From Bradyrhizobium sp. ORS 285 (GTDB taxonomy: Bacteria; Pseudomonadota; Alphaproteobacteria; Rhizobiales; Xanthobacteraceae), in assembly GCF_900176205.1 (NCBI RefSeq), contig NZ_LT859959.1, positions 4,299,001-4,363,000 on the forward strand: a DNA stretch of 64,000 nucleotides, read 5' to 3'. This document shows, piece after piece, positions 37,101-46,249 of this stretch (the first letter of the stretch is position 1; each line of letters begins with the position of its first letter). Under the pieces are notes generated by a model. The model searched no databases, was not told where the DNA came from, and saw nothing but the letters and a program-made list of their open reading frames with translations. A program made the position numbers and the translations under genes.

Positions 37101-38657
37101 GCAGATGCCGACCGAGGCGCTGCAGCCGAAGTCGACCATGGCTTCATGTCCATCGTCGCCCTGATGCAGGGCTGCGCCACGGCCGGATTTGCGCCGCCGG
37201 CGCGCACGCTGATCGCGACACGGCGTGCGGTGCTGGTTGATTCCGCCGATGAGCTGATCCCGGCGCGCACAACGGTGCTCGGCGTGGCACAGGTTCTGCC
37301 GCAGGAGTTTCCGGGCTGCGAAGCCTCCGTAATCGATCTCGATCCCTCGGCAACGCCTGAGGCTGCCACCGAATCCCTGCTGCGCGAGATCAGCGCGGTC
37401 AGCGTGGAGCCGGTCGTAGCCCTCCGCAGCCGCCGCCGCTGGCTCAAGGACTACACACACGTCCAACTCAGTGCCAAATCACCGGCCATCCGCGGCATTG
37501 CGCGCGGCGACCTCGTGGTGATCACGGGCGGCCTCGGCCGCGTCGGCCGACTGCTCGCCGCTCATCTGGCACGCCGGTTCGGCGCCAAGGTCGCGCTGAT
37601 CGTGCGGCCCGGCTTTCCGGACGAAGGCCGTTGGGACGTCGCCGATCCCACCCAGGCCGAGCGCATCGCCGCGCTCCGACAATGGCGCAGCGAAGGCCTG
37701 TCGATCGAGGTCGTGCAGGCCGACGTTGCCGATCCCGTGGCCATGGCCCAGGCGTTCGCGACGCTGGAGCGGAAGCATGGGCCTATCGCCGGGATCATTC
37801 ATGCGGCCGCCGTCACCAGCGGCACGGCGCTGATCAGCCCGATCCTCCAGCTGACACCGGAGGACGCCGCGACGCAGTTCGCGCCCAAGCTCGCGGGACT
37901 CGACGGCCTGGATGCCGCCGTTGCCGCCTGCGCGACTTCGCCGCGCTTCGTGGTGCTATTGTCCTCGAACGCCGCCATTCTCGGTGGTCTCGGCTTTGCC
38001 GCCTACTCGGCCGCCAACCAGGTCCTGGATGCGGCCGCAGCACTCCGCAGCCGGGGCGGCAGCACCGACTGGATCAGCACCAATTGGGATCGCTGGCTCA
38101 CGCGCGACGATGAGCTCGCGACGGGCGCCGGCACCAGCATGGACGCGTTCGCGATGCGGCCGTCGGAGAGCCTCGATGCCATCATGCGCATCATCCTGCG
38201 GGGCGAGGCCGAGCAGTTCGTGGTCACGCGCGGAGACCTCGCGCAGCGCCGCCAGATCTGGATTGCGCGCGAGGCAAGCGCCGAGACGACGCCCGCGCTC
38301 CAGCCGCTGACCTCCCAGCGCCGGACCGCCTATCGCGCGCCCGAAGGCGAGATCGAGCGCGGGCTTGCCGCGCTGTGGAGCCAGCTGCTCGGGATCGAGC
38401 GGATCGGCGCCGACGACAATTTCTTTGATCTCGGCGGCCATTCGCTGCGCGCCGTGCAGTTGCTGGCGCGGATCACCGATCAGTTCGGCGTTCGGCTATC
38501 TCTGAAGACGTTCTTTGCCGCACCGACCGTGGCCGGCCTCGCCCTCAGCATCGGCCAGGCTCTGACGGAAAGCACGGACAAGGCGACCTTGACCGCGCTG
38601 CTCGACGGGCTCGATCAGCTTGCGGGCAAGAGCGTGCCGGAGACGCTGGCATCATGA
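34143..38657 (+). CDS. Type I polyketide synthase module, KS-AT-KR-ACP (second)
   Basis: A 1504-residue module, paralogous to the first PKS. The KS has Cys180 (QTGCSTSL), His316 (EAHGTGT) and His356 (NVGHLD). The AT has Ser618 in GHSLGE. Its second catalytic motif reads NVGGHSRAID (His717) where HAFHS or YASHS is usual, so substrate choice is uncertain, though GHSLG favours malonyl. The KR has ITGGLGRVG from residue 1127 and Tyr1288 in AAYSAAN. The ACP carries Ser1434 in DLGGHSL. There are no DH, ER or methyltransferase domains, so a beta-hydroxy product is expected. It should extend the aminoacyl chain from the preceding proline-type module. Confidence 0.92.
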   Translation: MTGSSLSAREAIAVIGMAGRFPGADDVETFWRNLQAGVESVRPLSDDDLVKAGVPASLSTRPDYVRAKAVLDDADCFDHEFFGYSPREAMLMDPQHRLLLQVGHAALESAGYRKGGIAGWTGVFAGAARAGYWLSNLTDNPRAAEGDDQIFIGNEKDFLATRLAFKLDLHGPAVDVQTGCSTSLVAVHMACRALLAFECDVALAGGVTVSLPLTGGYLHQEGSVLARDGHCRPFDAAGDGIVPGNAAAMVLLKRLSEAVADGDMIHAVIRGSAINNDGGRKMSFTAPSVEGQAEAVLLAQQLAGITADEIGLIEAHGTGTRLGDPIEVSALTQAFRETTQRNGFCALGSLKGNVGHLDAAAGAAGLIKAVCAVRDGIIPPTINVNTPNPAINFAGSPFYLATEAKTWPEAVRRAGVSAFGIGGTNAHVIVESFTPTRATGRDGSWRVLPFSARDEDGFTRLSTALADRLADGQITLADAAYTQQAGRTAHDQRGAIIARDAAEAAAALRGDSGSRRVSARALMRPKCAFLFPGGGVAYPGMARGLLAQEPAFREALLEVAAHLSTAGADVLPLIRDASDTPADRSARITLPATFAVSYALGRLWQARGVKADIMLGHSLGEYAAATLAGVFTLAEAARIVALRSALQDANAGGAMLAIMGSSEAAMALAGPEVDLAAINGPDLCTVSGPHAAIDQLERKLDAYGLRSQRLVLNVGGHSRAIDAVMPEFRTVFAGVPQRAPSCPIISSLTGDWLRAGELTPDYWVTHLRHTVRFDRALATLLREPDLVLIECGPGEACTMLAAQHPASSTSHHRVISVRKAGAADDDKAVLLTAAAQLWCSGVEVDLSATAGVADGVRVPLPTYPFQRNRLWIDAPAPGQRSSAATDKPIDDWFYLPAWRRALPPVARTDAASGAALVFDDGSAIAAGVIDGLRMAGHDPVLRVRPGDGFTIDEQDVFQVRPGSAEDLGLLLIAAGAAPALAVHLWSADADRGAAAEVDHGFMSIVALMQGCATAGFAPPARTLIATRRAVLVDSADELIPARTTVLGVAQVLPQEFPGCEASVIDLDPSATPEAATESLLREISAVSVEPVVALRSRRRWLKDYTHVQLSAKSPAIRGIARGDLVVITGGLGRVGRLLAAHLARRFGAKVALIVRPGFPDEGRWDVADPTQAERIAALRQWRSEGLSIEVVQADVADPVAMAQAFATLERKHGPIAGIIHAAAVTSGTALISPILQLTPEDAATQFAPKLAGLDGLDAAVAACATSPRFVVLLSSNAAILGGLGFAAYSAANQVLDAAAALRSRGGSTDWISTNWDRWLTRDDELATGAGTSMDAFAMRPSESLDAIMRIILRGEAEQFVVTRGDLAQRRQIWIAREASAETTPALQPLTSQRRTAYRAPEGEIERGLAALWSQLLGIERIGADDNFFDLGGHSLRAVQLLARITDQFGVRLSLKTFFAAPTVAGLALSIGQALTESTDKATLTALLDGLDQLAGKSVPETLAS

Positions 38658-41600
38658 GGGCTGCAGCAGATATCGCCGAACGGCTACGGCAACTCTCGCC
38701 CGCGCAACGCGCCGCGCTGGACGCGCAACTCGCAGCGGCGCGTACGCCCCAGGCGAAGCCCGCACCGATCGCCAAGGTGCTGCCCGCCACGGGCGGAACG
38801 GCACCGCTGACATCAGCGCAGCGCCGTCTCTGGTTCCTGGATCGGCTGTCGCCGGGCGACTACGCCTACAACTCGCCACTGCCGCTGCGACTCAGCGGTC
38901 CCGTCGATGTGAAGCGCCTCGAAGCCGCGCTGGGCGCGCTGATCGCGCGCCATGCCGTGCTGCGAACCTCGTTCGGCGAGCGTCACGGCGAGCCGTGCCA
39001 GTCGATTGCGCCCAGCGTCGATTTCAGGCTTGAACGGAGCGACCTGTCTCACCTCGCCCGCGATGCGCGCGACGAGCGGCTGAGCACGGCCATTGTCCGG
39101 CACGCCCAGCATCGGTTCGACCTCACCTGCGCGCCGCTGATTGCGGCCGAACTGATCAAGCTCGGCGAGCGCGATCATGCGCTGCTGCTCAATCTCCACC
39201 ACATCATCACCGATGGCTGGAGCGTCAGCGTGCTGCTGCGCGACCTCGACGCGCTCTATCGGGGCGAGACGCTGCCGCCATTGGCAATCGATTATGCCGA
39301 CCTCGCCTATCACGAAGCCGGCGATGACGAGCGGCTTGCCAACGAGCTGGAATGGTGGCGCGAGACTCTGGCAGACCTGCCGGTGACCGAGCTTCCGACC
39401 GATCGGCCCCGACCGCCGCAGCAGAGCCACGGAGGCGATGCCGTCGCGGTCGCGATCTCGCCTCAGCATGGTCGTCTGATCGACGCGCTGGCGCGCCAGA
39501 ACGGCACGTCCGCCTTCGCCGTGTTTCTCGCCGCGTTCACAGCTCTGCTGCATCGCTACACCGGCGAGCCCGATCTCGCCATCGGCTCGGTCACAGCCAA
39601 TCGCGCGCGGCCCGAGCTGGAGCCGTTGATCGGCTTCTTCGTCAACACACTGGTGATGCGCCAGCGGCTCGATCCGGAGCGCAGCTTCGCAGACCTGGTC
39701 AAGCAGACGCATCGCACCGCGATGGCCGCGCTCGACCATGCGCTGACGCCGTTCGACCGGTTGGTCGAGACGCTCAACCCGCCGCGCGATCCCTCGCGCA
39801 ATCCGCTGGTCCAGGCGGCGCTGTCGGTGCAGCCGGATTTCCCGGCCAAGGGCCGGCTCGGCGACAGCACGGTCGAGATCCTCTCGGCCGACTACAAGGC
39901 GACCCGCTTCGATGTCGAGCTGCATCTGTTTCCGGATGGCACCGGCGGCTGGCGCGGCGTGCTGACCTATGCGGCCGACCTGTTCTCGCGCGCCAGCATG
40001 GAGGCTTTCGCCGCGCGCTTCAGGACGCTGCTCACCGGCGCCGTGACGCGCCCCGCGACCGCCATTGCCGACCTCGCCTTGATTACGGCAGCCGAGCGCG
40101 ATGCGCTCGCAGAGCGGGCGACGGGCGCACCCGCGCTGCCTTATGTGAGTCTGCCCGAACGCTTCGCGCGCCATGCCGACGCGCGCCCGAGTCATCCCGC
40201 GCTGATCTGCCGCGGCGAACAGATCAGCTACGGCGAGCTCGCATCACGGGTCGACAGAGTCGCCGCCGCACTGACCGAGCTGACGCCGGACGGCACAGTT
40301 GTCGCGGTGCTTGGACCTTCGTCTCCGGCACTGATCATCGCGCTGCTGGCAATCTGGCGCAGCGGCCGCTGCTATCTGCCGCTGGGCCATGATCTTCCAC
40401 CGGCACGAGTCGCCGAGCTGATCGCCGATGCGCGGCCGGCCATGCTCCTGACCACCGATCCGGCGCAGCAGCCTCTTGCGACCGATCTTCCGCAGGCCTC
40501 CGTGACCGAGTTGCTCGCGAACGCCGTGCCACGAGCGTTGCCGCCGCCAGCCGCCGGGCAGCTCGCCTACCTCATCTACACCTCCGGCAGCACGGGACGT
40601 CCGAAGGGCGTCATGGTCGAGCATGGCGGCCTATCCAATCTCGCCGACGCGCAGGCCGACGACATCATCCCGGACGGGACGGACGCGCGGGTGCTGCAAT
40701 TCGCCGCGATCACCTTCGACGCCTTCATCTTCGAGGCCGTGATGGCGATGGCGCATGGCGGCACCCTGCTGCTGCCCGAGCACGGCAACACCGTCGACCG
40801 GCTCTCCGTCTCCGCTCGCATTCGCGCCGACGGGGCGACGCATGTCACGTTGCCGCCCAGCATGCTGCTGCACCTGCGCCCCGCCGATCATCCGTCGTTG
40901 CGCAGCGTCGTCGTGGCCGGAGAAGCCTGCCCCGGCGGCCTCGGTGAATGGGCTGAAGCGACACGGCTGTTCAACGCCTATGGCCCGACCGAGACAACCG
41001 TCTGGAGCACGATCGAGCGGATCGAAGGCAACGCCGCGCCGACCATCGGCCATCCGATCCGCGGTCATCGTGTCGCCATGGTCGATGCCAAGGGCGCCGC
41101 GCTGCCGTCCGGCATCGCCGGCCAGATCGCGATCGGCGGCATCGGCCTTGCCCGCGGCTATCTCGGCGATGCCGAGCAGACGGCCGCGCGCTTCCGGGCC
41201 GATCTGCGGCTCGCGCCGGGCGAGCGCTTCTATCTCAGCGGCGATCGCGGCCGGCTGCAGCACGACGGACGGATCGCCTATCTCGGCCGGACCGATCAGC
41301 AGCTGAAGCTGCGCGGCCACCGCATTGAGCCCGCCGAGATCGAGGCTGCGCTTGGCCGACACCCTGATGTCGCCGAGGCCACGGTGACTCTCCATGAGGC
41401 CAGCCTCGTCGCCTTCGCCGTCCCGCGCGGCTCCGCGAAGCTCGAAAGCACATCGTTGACGGCTTTCTTGCGAGAGCGTCTCCCGGCCTATCTCGTCCCG
41501 GATCGCATCGTCGTGATTCAGTCGATGCCACGGACGCGGCATGGCAAGCTCGATCTGGCGGCGCTGTTGGCGGCGGCGGAGGTTGCGTCTGCCCCGCGCC

Positions 41601-42652
41601 GCACCGGTCCAAGCGGCCCGATTGAGACGCAGGTGGCGACCGTCGTCGCCGACGTGCTCGGCCGCAATGCCGCCGAGGCCATCGCGCTCGACCGCGACGC
41701 CGACTTCTTCACGCTCGGCGGCCATTCCTTGCTGCTGCTGACACTGAGAGACCGGCTGCACCGCGCCACCGGCCGCGAGCTGGCTTTGGCGACATTGTTC
41801 GCAGGCTCGAGCATCGCGCAGATCGCCGCTGCGCTCGCCTCCGACCATGACGCGGCGGGTTTGCCAAGCCAGGTGCTGCCGTTCCGGCGTGACGGTGGCG
41901 CGCCGCCGCTCTTTCTCGTGCATCCGGCCATCGGAACGTCGCTCGGCTATGGCGCGCTAGCCGAGGCGCTGCCGAAGCACTGGCCGGTGTTCGGCCTCGA
42001 GGCACCGGCCGCCGCGCAGGCGAGAGACCTTGCGCGGCTGGCAGCAAGCTATGTTGAGCTCGTCAGACGCGTCGCGCCACAGGGTCCCTATCGCGTCGGC
42101 GGCTGGTCGCTCGGCGGCGCCATCGCCTTCGAGATGGCGCGTCAATTGGAGGCCGCAGGCGAGCGGGTGCAGCTCGTACTGATCGACGCCGGCCTGCCCT
42201 GGCGCGGCGGCAAGCTCAGCCCGCTCCGCGTCGCCGCATTGGCCGTTGGGCTCGGCCGCGAATTGCTGCGCAGCGTGCCGCGGTCGCGAGCCGACATCAC
42301 CGATCTCGCGCGGCTGGCCGGCGACCGCCACACCGGCATGGCCCGCGTGATGATCGGGCTCGCGCGCGAGCTGATCAGCCGCTGGCCGTGCTTCACCGCA
42401 CTCAGCCGCGCCTGGCTCGACTATGAGCCGGGCCGGTATGGCGGACCGACGCTGATCGTGCGCGCCAGCGTCGATGGCAGGATCGCTCCCGACGATCCGC
42501 TGGTGGCGACCGTCAGCGCTCATCTGGCGAGCGCCCCCAGGATCGAAGTCGTGCGCGCGGCGCATCTGACCTTGCTGGGGCGCAAGTCCGTCGCGGCCCT
42601 TGCGGCAGCGATCACCAACGGACTCGCCACAGGCGATGGAGTCCAGCCATGA
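38654..42652 (+). CDS. Terminal NRPS module C-A-T-TE, predicted phenylalanine-activating
   Basis: A 1332-residue protein. The C domain has HHIITDG (His182-Gly188). The A domain (about 490-970) has YTSGSTGRPKG. The T domain has Ser1025 (TLGGHSL). The TE (about 1080-1320) has Ser1152 in GGWSLGG and a likely His in RAAHLTLLG. The by-eye specificity code (FDAFIFE, THVTLPP, VVVAGEA, NAYGPTETTVW) is D-A-F-T-V-A-A-V-W, very near the Phe codes of gramicidin/tyrocidine synthetases. As the only TE-bearing synthetase it should be the last station and release the chain by hydrolysis or cyclisation. The N-terminal SPAQRAALDAQLAAAR is a probable docking helix for the PKS upstream. Confidence 0.92.
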   Translation: MRAAADIAERLRQLSPAQRAALDAQLAAARTPQAKPAPIAKVLPATGGTAPLTSAQRRLWFLDRLSPGDYAYNSPLPLRLSGPVDVKRLEAALGALIARHAVLRTSFGERHGEPCQSIAPSVDFRLERSDLSHLARDARDERLSTAIVRHAQHRFDLTCAPLIAAELIKLGERDHALLLNLHHIITDGWSVSVLLRDLDALYRGETLPPLAIDYADLAYHEAGDDERLANELEWWRETLADLPVTELPTDRPRPPQQSHGGDAVAVAISPQHGRLIDALARQNGTSAFAVFLAAFTALLHRYTGEPDLAIGSVTANRARPELEPLIGFFVNTLVMRQRLDPERSFADLVKQTHRTAMAALDHALTPFDRLVETLNPPRDPSRNPLVQAALSVQPDFPAKGRLGDSTVEILSADYKATRFDVELHLFPDGTGGWRGVLTYAADLFSRASMEAFAARFRTLLTGAVTRPATAIADLALITAAERDALAERATGAPALPYVSLPERFARHADARPSHPALICRGEQISYGELASRVDRVAAALTELTPDGTVVAVLGPSSPALIIALLAIWRSGRCYLPLGHDLPPARVAELIADARPAMLLTTDPAQQPLATDLPQASVTELLANAVPRALPPPAAGQLAYLIYTSGSTGRPKGVMVEHGGLSNLADAQADDIIPDGTDARVLQFAAITFDAFIFEAVMAMAHGGTLLLPEHGNTVDRLSVSARIRADGATHVTLPPSMLLHLRPADHPSLRSVVVAGEACPGGLGEWAEATRLFNAYGPTETTVWSTIERIEGNAAPTIGHPIRGHRVAMVDAKGAALPSGIAGQIAIGGIGLARGYLGDAEQTAARFRADLRLAPGERFYLSGDRGRLQHDGRIAYLGRTDQQLKLRGHRIEPAEIEAALGRHPDVAEATVTLHEASLVAFAVPRGSAKLESTSLTAFLRERLPAYLVPDRIVVIQSMPRTRHGKLDLAALLAAAEVASAPRRTGPSGPIETQVATVVADVLGRNAAEAIALDRDADFFTLGGHSLLLLTLRDRLHRATGRELALATLFAGSSIAQIAAALASDHDAAGLPSQVLPFRRDGGAPPLFLVHPAIGTSLGYGALAEALPKHWPVFGLEAPAAAQARDLARLAASYVELVRRVAPQGPYRVGGWSLGGAIAFEMARQLEAAGERVQLVLIDAGLPWRGGKLSPLRVAALAVGLGRELLRSVPRSRADITDLARLAGDRHTGMARVMIGLARELISRWPCFTALSRAWLDYEPGRYGGPTLIVRASVDGRIAPDDPLVATVSAHLASAPRIEVVRAAHLTLLGRKSVAALAAAITNGLATGDGVQP

Positions 42653-43746
42653 CACATCAGCGCATCCTCGCGATGGATGGCGGCATCAGCGGCTACATCA
42701 CGGCCGAGGTGCTGCGCCGCACGGCCGACCGCATCGGCCGCAACGGCGGCCATTTCCTCGACAGCGCCGACATCATCGCCGGCACGTCGGCCGGTGGCCT
42801 GAACGCCCTGTTCCTCGCCGCCCATGAGGATCCCGATCACGGCATCGAAGGCGCGCTGAGCTTCTGGGAGCACATCCTCGACACCACCTTCACCTTCAAG
42901 CCGACTCGCCTGGTCGCCGGCTTCGTCGGCGCCAAGGCGTTCGACGACCGCAGCCGGATGATCGATTTCCTTGTCAGCTATTTCGGCGCCGACACAAGGC
43001 TCGGCGATCTCAAGCGGCGGGTCATCGTGCCCGCCTTCCAGCTGCATCACGAGAACGCCAGCGAGCGGCAGCGGCAATGGCGTCCGCGGCTGTTCCACAA
43101 CATTCCCGGCATCCTCGACTACTCGCCCGACGAGCGCGTCGTCGATGTCGCCCTGCGCACCAGCAACATCCCGGTGATCAGCCCGATCTTCGCCGGCATC
43201 GCCGGCGGCGACATCGGCTATCTCGACGGTGGCCTCGTCGCGAACAATCCGTCGATGTGCGCGGTCTCGGCGGTGTTCGAGCAGCGCCGCGCCGCCGGCG
43301 AGCCGATCGACGTCGAAAGCATCAGCGTGCTCTCGGTCGGCTGCGGCCGCAAGCCGCTGTCGGTGAAGCCCGAGATCGTCAACGGCATTGCCGATTGGGG
43401 CTACGGCCAATGGTTGCTGTCGCCGAAGGAGCCGATGCTGCTGGTGCGGCTCGCGATCCGCGGCGGTGGCGCCATCATCGAATATCAATGCGCGCAGCTG
43501 CTCGGCGCCAACTTCAAGCGGATCGATCCGTATTTCAACACCGCGCCGCATCCCTTCGACATCGCCGAGACACGCAAGGTCATCGACGAGGCGCTGGCTC
43601 ATACCGACGTCGAGGCGGCGGTCGACGAGATCTGCCAATGGCTCCATATCCAAGGCTGGATCGGCGACATTCCGCCCGGCCCTGAAGGCCGCGACGTCTT
43701 CACCCCGATCATGCAACCCAGCGCAACCTTCGAGCCGGACGCATGA
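42649..43746 (+). CDS. Patatin-like phospholipase/acyl hydrolase
   Basis: A 365-residue patatin-fold hydrolase with a Ser-Asp dyad: Ser47 in GTSAGG and Asp193 in YLDGGLVANNP. The oxyanion loop reads DGGISGY, lacking the arginine of the usual GGGxRG, which may affect activity. It has no signal peptide and is probably cytoplasmic. The 4-base overlaps with the terminal NRPS and the thioesterase show it belongs to the biosynthetic operon. Possible jobs are fatty-acid supply, chain editing, cleavage of a lipid precursor or self-protection; the sequence does not decide. Confidence 0.82.
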   Translation: MTHQRILAMDGGISGYITAEVLRRTADRIGRNGGHFLDSADIIAGTSAGGLNALFLAAHEDPDHGIEGALSFWEHILDTTFTFKPTRLVAGFVGAKAFDDRSRMIDFLVSYFGADTRLGDLKRRVIVPAFQLHHENASERQRQWRPRLFHNIPGILDYSPDERVVDVALRTSNIPVISPIFAGIAGGDIGYLDGGLVANNPSMCAVSAVFEQRRAAGEPIDVESISVLSVGCGRKPLSVKPEIVNGIADWGYGQWLLSPKEPMLLVRLAIRGGGAIIEYQCAQLLGANFKRIDPYFNTAPHPFDIAETRKVIDEALAHTDVEAAVDEICQWLHIQGWIGDIPPGPEGRDVFTPIMQPSATFEPDA

Positions 43747-44570
43747 GCACGACGACATCTGCAGGCGCGAAGAGCGGCACGGGTCGCGCATGGATCGGCG
43801 GCGATCCCGAGACGCCGCGCCGGCTGCGGCTGTTCGCGCTGCCCTTCGCCGGCGGCAATGCCGCAAGCTTCGGTGAATGGCCGTCACGGCTGCCGGGCTG
43901 GATCGCGTTCTCGCCCGTGCACCTGCCGGGCCGCGAGCGCCGCATCATGGAGCCCGCGATCGACGAGGCGCACGCGCTGATCTCGCAGCTCGTCCCAGCC
44001 ATCACGCCGTGGCTCGACCGCCCGTACGCGTTGTTCGGCCACAGCATGGGTGCGATGCTCGCTTATGAGCTGGCGCAGGCGCTGCAGCAGCGCGGATTGC
44101 CGCTGCCCGAGCTGCTGATCGTCTCGGGACATGGCGCGCCCAATCTGCCGCGCCGGTTTCGCGACGTGTCCCACCTCGACGATGCCGCATTCGTGGCGGC
44201 CGTCACCGAGCTCGGCGGCCTGCCGTCCATGCTGCTCGACGAGCCCGAGCTGTTGGCCCTGGTGCTGCCAGCGCTGCGTGCCGACTTCAGGCTGTGCGAA
44301 ACCTATCGCTGGAGCCAACGGCCACTGCTATCCTGCCCGATCCTGGCGATCGGCGGCCGCAGCGATCCGATTGCCGGACTGCCCGAGCTTCAGAGCTGGC
44401 AGGCCATGACGTCGGCGCCTCGCACCTGTGAGATGTTGGACGGCAATCACTTCTTCATTCATCACGCGATGCCGGCCGTCGTGGCGTTGATCGCCCGCGC
44501 CATCGCGGAACGGCTGCGCGACGCATCAGTCGCGCGCGGCCCAACAGCTTCGGAGTTGCGACCGTCATGA
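43743..44570 (+). CDS. Type II thioesterase
   Basis: A 275-residue alpha/beta hydrolase of the RifR/GrsT type. It has FALPFAGGNAASF and VHLPGRERR near the N-terminus, nucleophile Ser101 in GHSMGA, an acid in GRSDPI and the final His in DGNHFFIH. Such enzymes clear misprimed or stalled acyl groups from carrier domains. It overlaps the patatin gene and the ArsA-like gene by 4 bases each, so it is made with the assembly line. Confidence 0.9.
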   Translation: MSTTTSAGAKSGTGRAWIGGDPETPRRLRLFALPFAGGNAASFGEWPSRLPGWIAFSPVHLPGRERRIMEPAIDEAHALISQLVPAITPWLDRPYALFGHSMGAMLAYELAQALQQRGLPLPELLIVSGHGAPNLPRRFRDVSHLDDAAFVAAVTELGGLPSMLLDEPELLALVLPALRADFRLCETYRWSQRPLLSCPILAIGGRSDPIAGLPELQSWQAMTSAPRTCEMLDGNHFFIHHAMPAVVALIARAIAERLRDASVARGPTASELRPS

Positions 44571-45793
44571 CCGGGACTGAACCTACGCGGACCAAGCCGC
44601 GCATCATCATGGTCTCCGGCAAGGGCGGGGTCGGCAAGACCACCGTCGCTGCCGCGACCGCGGTGGCGCTGGCCGCCCGCGGCCGCAAGACCATCGTGAT
44701 GTCGTTCGACCTGGCGCACAGCCTCGCCGACAGCTTCAACATGAGCGAGGAGCTGTTCAGCACCGCACGCGGCCAGCCGGTGAAGGTGCGCGACAATCTC
44801 GACTTCCAGGAGATCGACGTCCAGGAGGAGATGCAGCGCAACTGGGGCGACGTCTACAAATACATCGCCTATCTCCTGATGGGCGGCGGGCTCGACGGCA
44901 TCGTCGCCGAGGAGGCGGCGATCATGCCGGGCATGGAGGATATCATCGCCCTCCTCCACATCAACCAATATGCCCGCGAGGGCACCTACGACGTGATCGT
45001 GGTCGACTGTCCGCCGACCAGCGAGTCCTTGCGCTTCGTCTCGATCATCGGCTCGATCGACTGGTATGTCCGCAAGCGGCTCAAGATCGACCGCCGGGTC
45101 GCCAGCGTGCTGCGGCCGATTGCCAAGAAATTCGGCGGCGAATCCATGATGCTGCCGGAGGACGGCTATTTCGCCGCACTGCAGAGCTTGTTCGAGAAGC
45201 TCGAAGGCGTCGAGACCATGCTGCATGACCCGACGATCACCTCACTGCGGCTGGTCACGGTGCCCGATCAGATGGTCGTCCGCGAGACCCAGCGGGCCTA
45301 TATGTATTTCAACCTCTACGGGATCGCCATTGACACCGTCGTCGTGAACCGCATGCTACCCAAAGGCGACGGCTACTTCTCGCACTGGGTGGAGCGACAG
45401 ACCGCAATGATCGAGACGGTGCATAGCTACTTCGACCCGGTGCCGATCGCGATTATCCCGTTCCAGCGGAGCGAGGTCGTCGGCATCGAGCGGCTGGAGG
45501 AATTCGGCGCCCAGCTCTACGGCGAGGCCGACCCGGCCGAGGTTCGCATTTCGACGGCGCCGTTCGGCTTCGCCAAGATCTCCGACAACGAACACAGGCT
45601 CTCGGTGCAGCTCCGGTTCGCACCAAAGGACAAGGTGGAGATCTCCCGCGACAACGAGGATCTCTTCATCCGGATCGGGACGTTCAAGCGCGTCATCCTG
45701 CTACCCCGCGCCCTGGTAGCAATGCAGACGGCGGGCGCAAAGATGAACGGCGATGCACTCGAAATCACATTCAGAAAGGATGCGCATTCATGA
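44567..45793 (+). CDS. ArsA/Get3-like ATPase with C-terminal HSP20-like domain
   Basis: A 408-residue soluble ATPase of the anion-transporting/Get3 group. The deviant Walker A is SGKGGVGKTT (Lys19, Lys24). Switch I reads SFDLAHSLAD, with Leu where DPAHS is usual. The A-loop is VDCPPTSESLRF. Residues about 330-408 look like the alpha-crystallin/HSP20-type domain found at the end of many bacterial ArsA-like proteins. The single cysteine is the one in VDCPP, so there are neither metalloid-binding cysteines nor a CxxC zinc clamp; arsenite export is therefore unlikely. It lies inside the megasynthase operon and overlaps its neighbours. The client, substrate and role are unknown; targeting or chaperoning is an inference. 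Confidence 0.85.
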   Translation: MTGTEPTRTKPRIIMVSGKGGVGKTTVAAATAVALAARGRKTIVMSFDLAHSLADSFNMSEELFSTARGQPVKVRDNLDFQEIDVQEEMQRNWGDVYKYIAYLLMGGGLDGIVAEEAAIMPGMEDIIALLHINQYAREGTYDVIVVDCPPTSESLRFVSIIGSIDWYVRKRLKIDRRVASVLRPIAKKFGGESMMLPEDGYFAALQSLFEKLEGVETMLHDPTITSLRLVTVPDQMVVRETQRAYMYFNLYGIAIDTVVVNRMLPKGDGYFSHWVERQTAMIETVHSYFDPVPIAIIPFQRSEVVGIERLEEFGAQLYGEADPAEVRISTAPFGFAKISDNEHRLSVQLRFAPKDKVEISRDNEDLFIRIGTFKRVILLPRALVAMQTAGAKMNGDALEITFRKDAHS

Positions 45794-46236
45794 TCAGCCG
45801 CGGAAGCTTCCCGTTCCTGAAGCGGGCCATGGACTCATCGCAATCGCTGACCGACGATCTGCGCGAGGTCGCGGACACGCATAATTCGGCGATGAGAACG
45901 CTGCTCGAGCAGGCGCTGAAGGCGCAGGCCGAGCTCTACAAGGGTCAGCTCGCGGTGGTCGAGAACCTCATTGGCAAGCTGCACAAGCCATCATCGCCGC
46001 CGCCAGCGACCCATGCGCGCCCGGCAGCAACAGCTCCGGCCCCGGCGCCTGCCAGCACGCCGACCTCGACAGCAGCCGCCAACGTCAGCCCGGTTCACGG
46101 CAGCCGCGCCCAGGCGATCGCGACCGCTACCGCTGCGGCCACTGAATCGGCGACGCTGGCCCAGCAGATCAGACCAACCGCCGAGCTGCGCACCGCCATG
46201 CCGTCCCGCCCGACTCCCCTCCCCAAGGATTCCTGA
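45790..46236 (+). CDS. Small helical protein with Pro/Ala-rich tail, partner candidate of the ArsA-like ATPase
   Basis: A 148-residue protein that I do not recognise. Residues about 15-64 look like one or two amphipathic helices, including AELYKGQLAVVENL (47-60). Residues 65-148 are low-complexity Pro/Ala/Thr, probably disordered. It starts in a 4-base overlap with the ATPase gene. The helix shares a motif with the next small protein (AEL-x-x-G-x-LAVVE). A phasin-like or adaptor-like role is possible. There is no signal peptide or clear transmembrane helix. Confidence 0.7.
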   Translation: MISRGSFPFLKRAMDSSQSLTDDLREVADTHNSAMRTLLEQALKAQAELYKGQLAVVENLIGKLHKPSSPPPATHARPAATAPAPAPASTPTSTAAANVSPVHGSRAQAIATATAAATESATLAQQIRPTAELRTAMPSRPTPLPKDS

Positions 46237-46249
46237 AAGGACCAGACCG

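Noticed and set aside
44567..45793. Arsenite-pump ATPase (ArsA) in the strict sense
   Set aside because: There is no ArsB, ArsD or ArsR nearby, only one nucleotide-binding domain and no metalloid-binding cysteines; its place is inside the NRPS operon.
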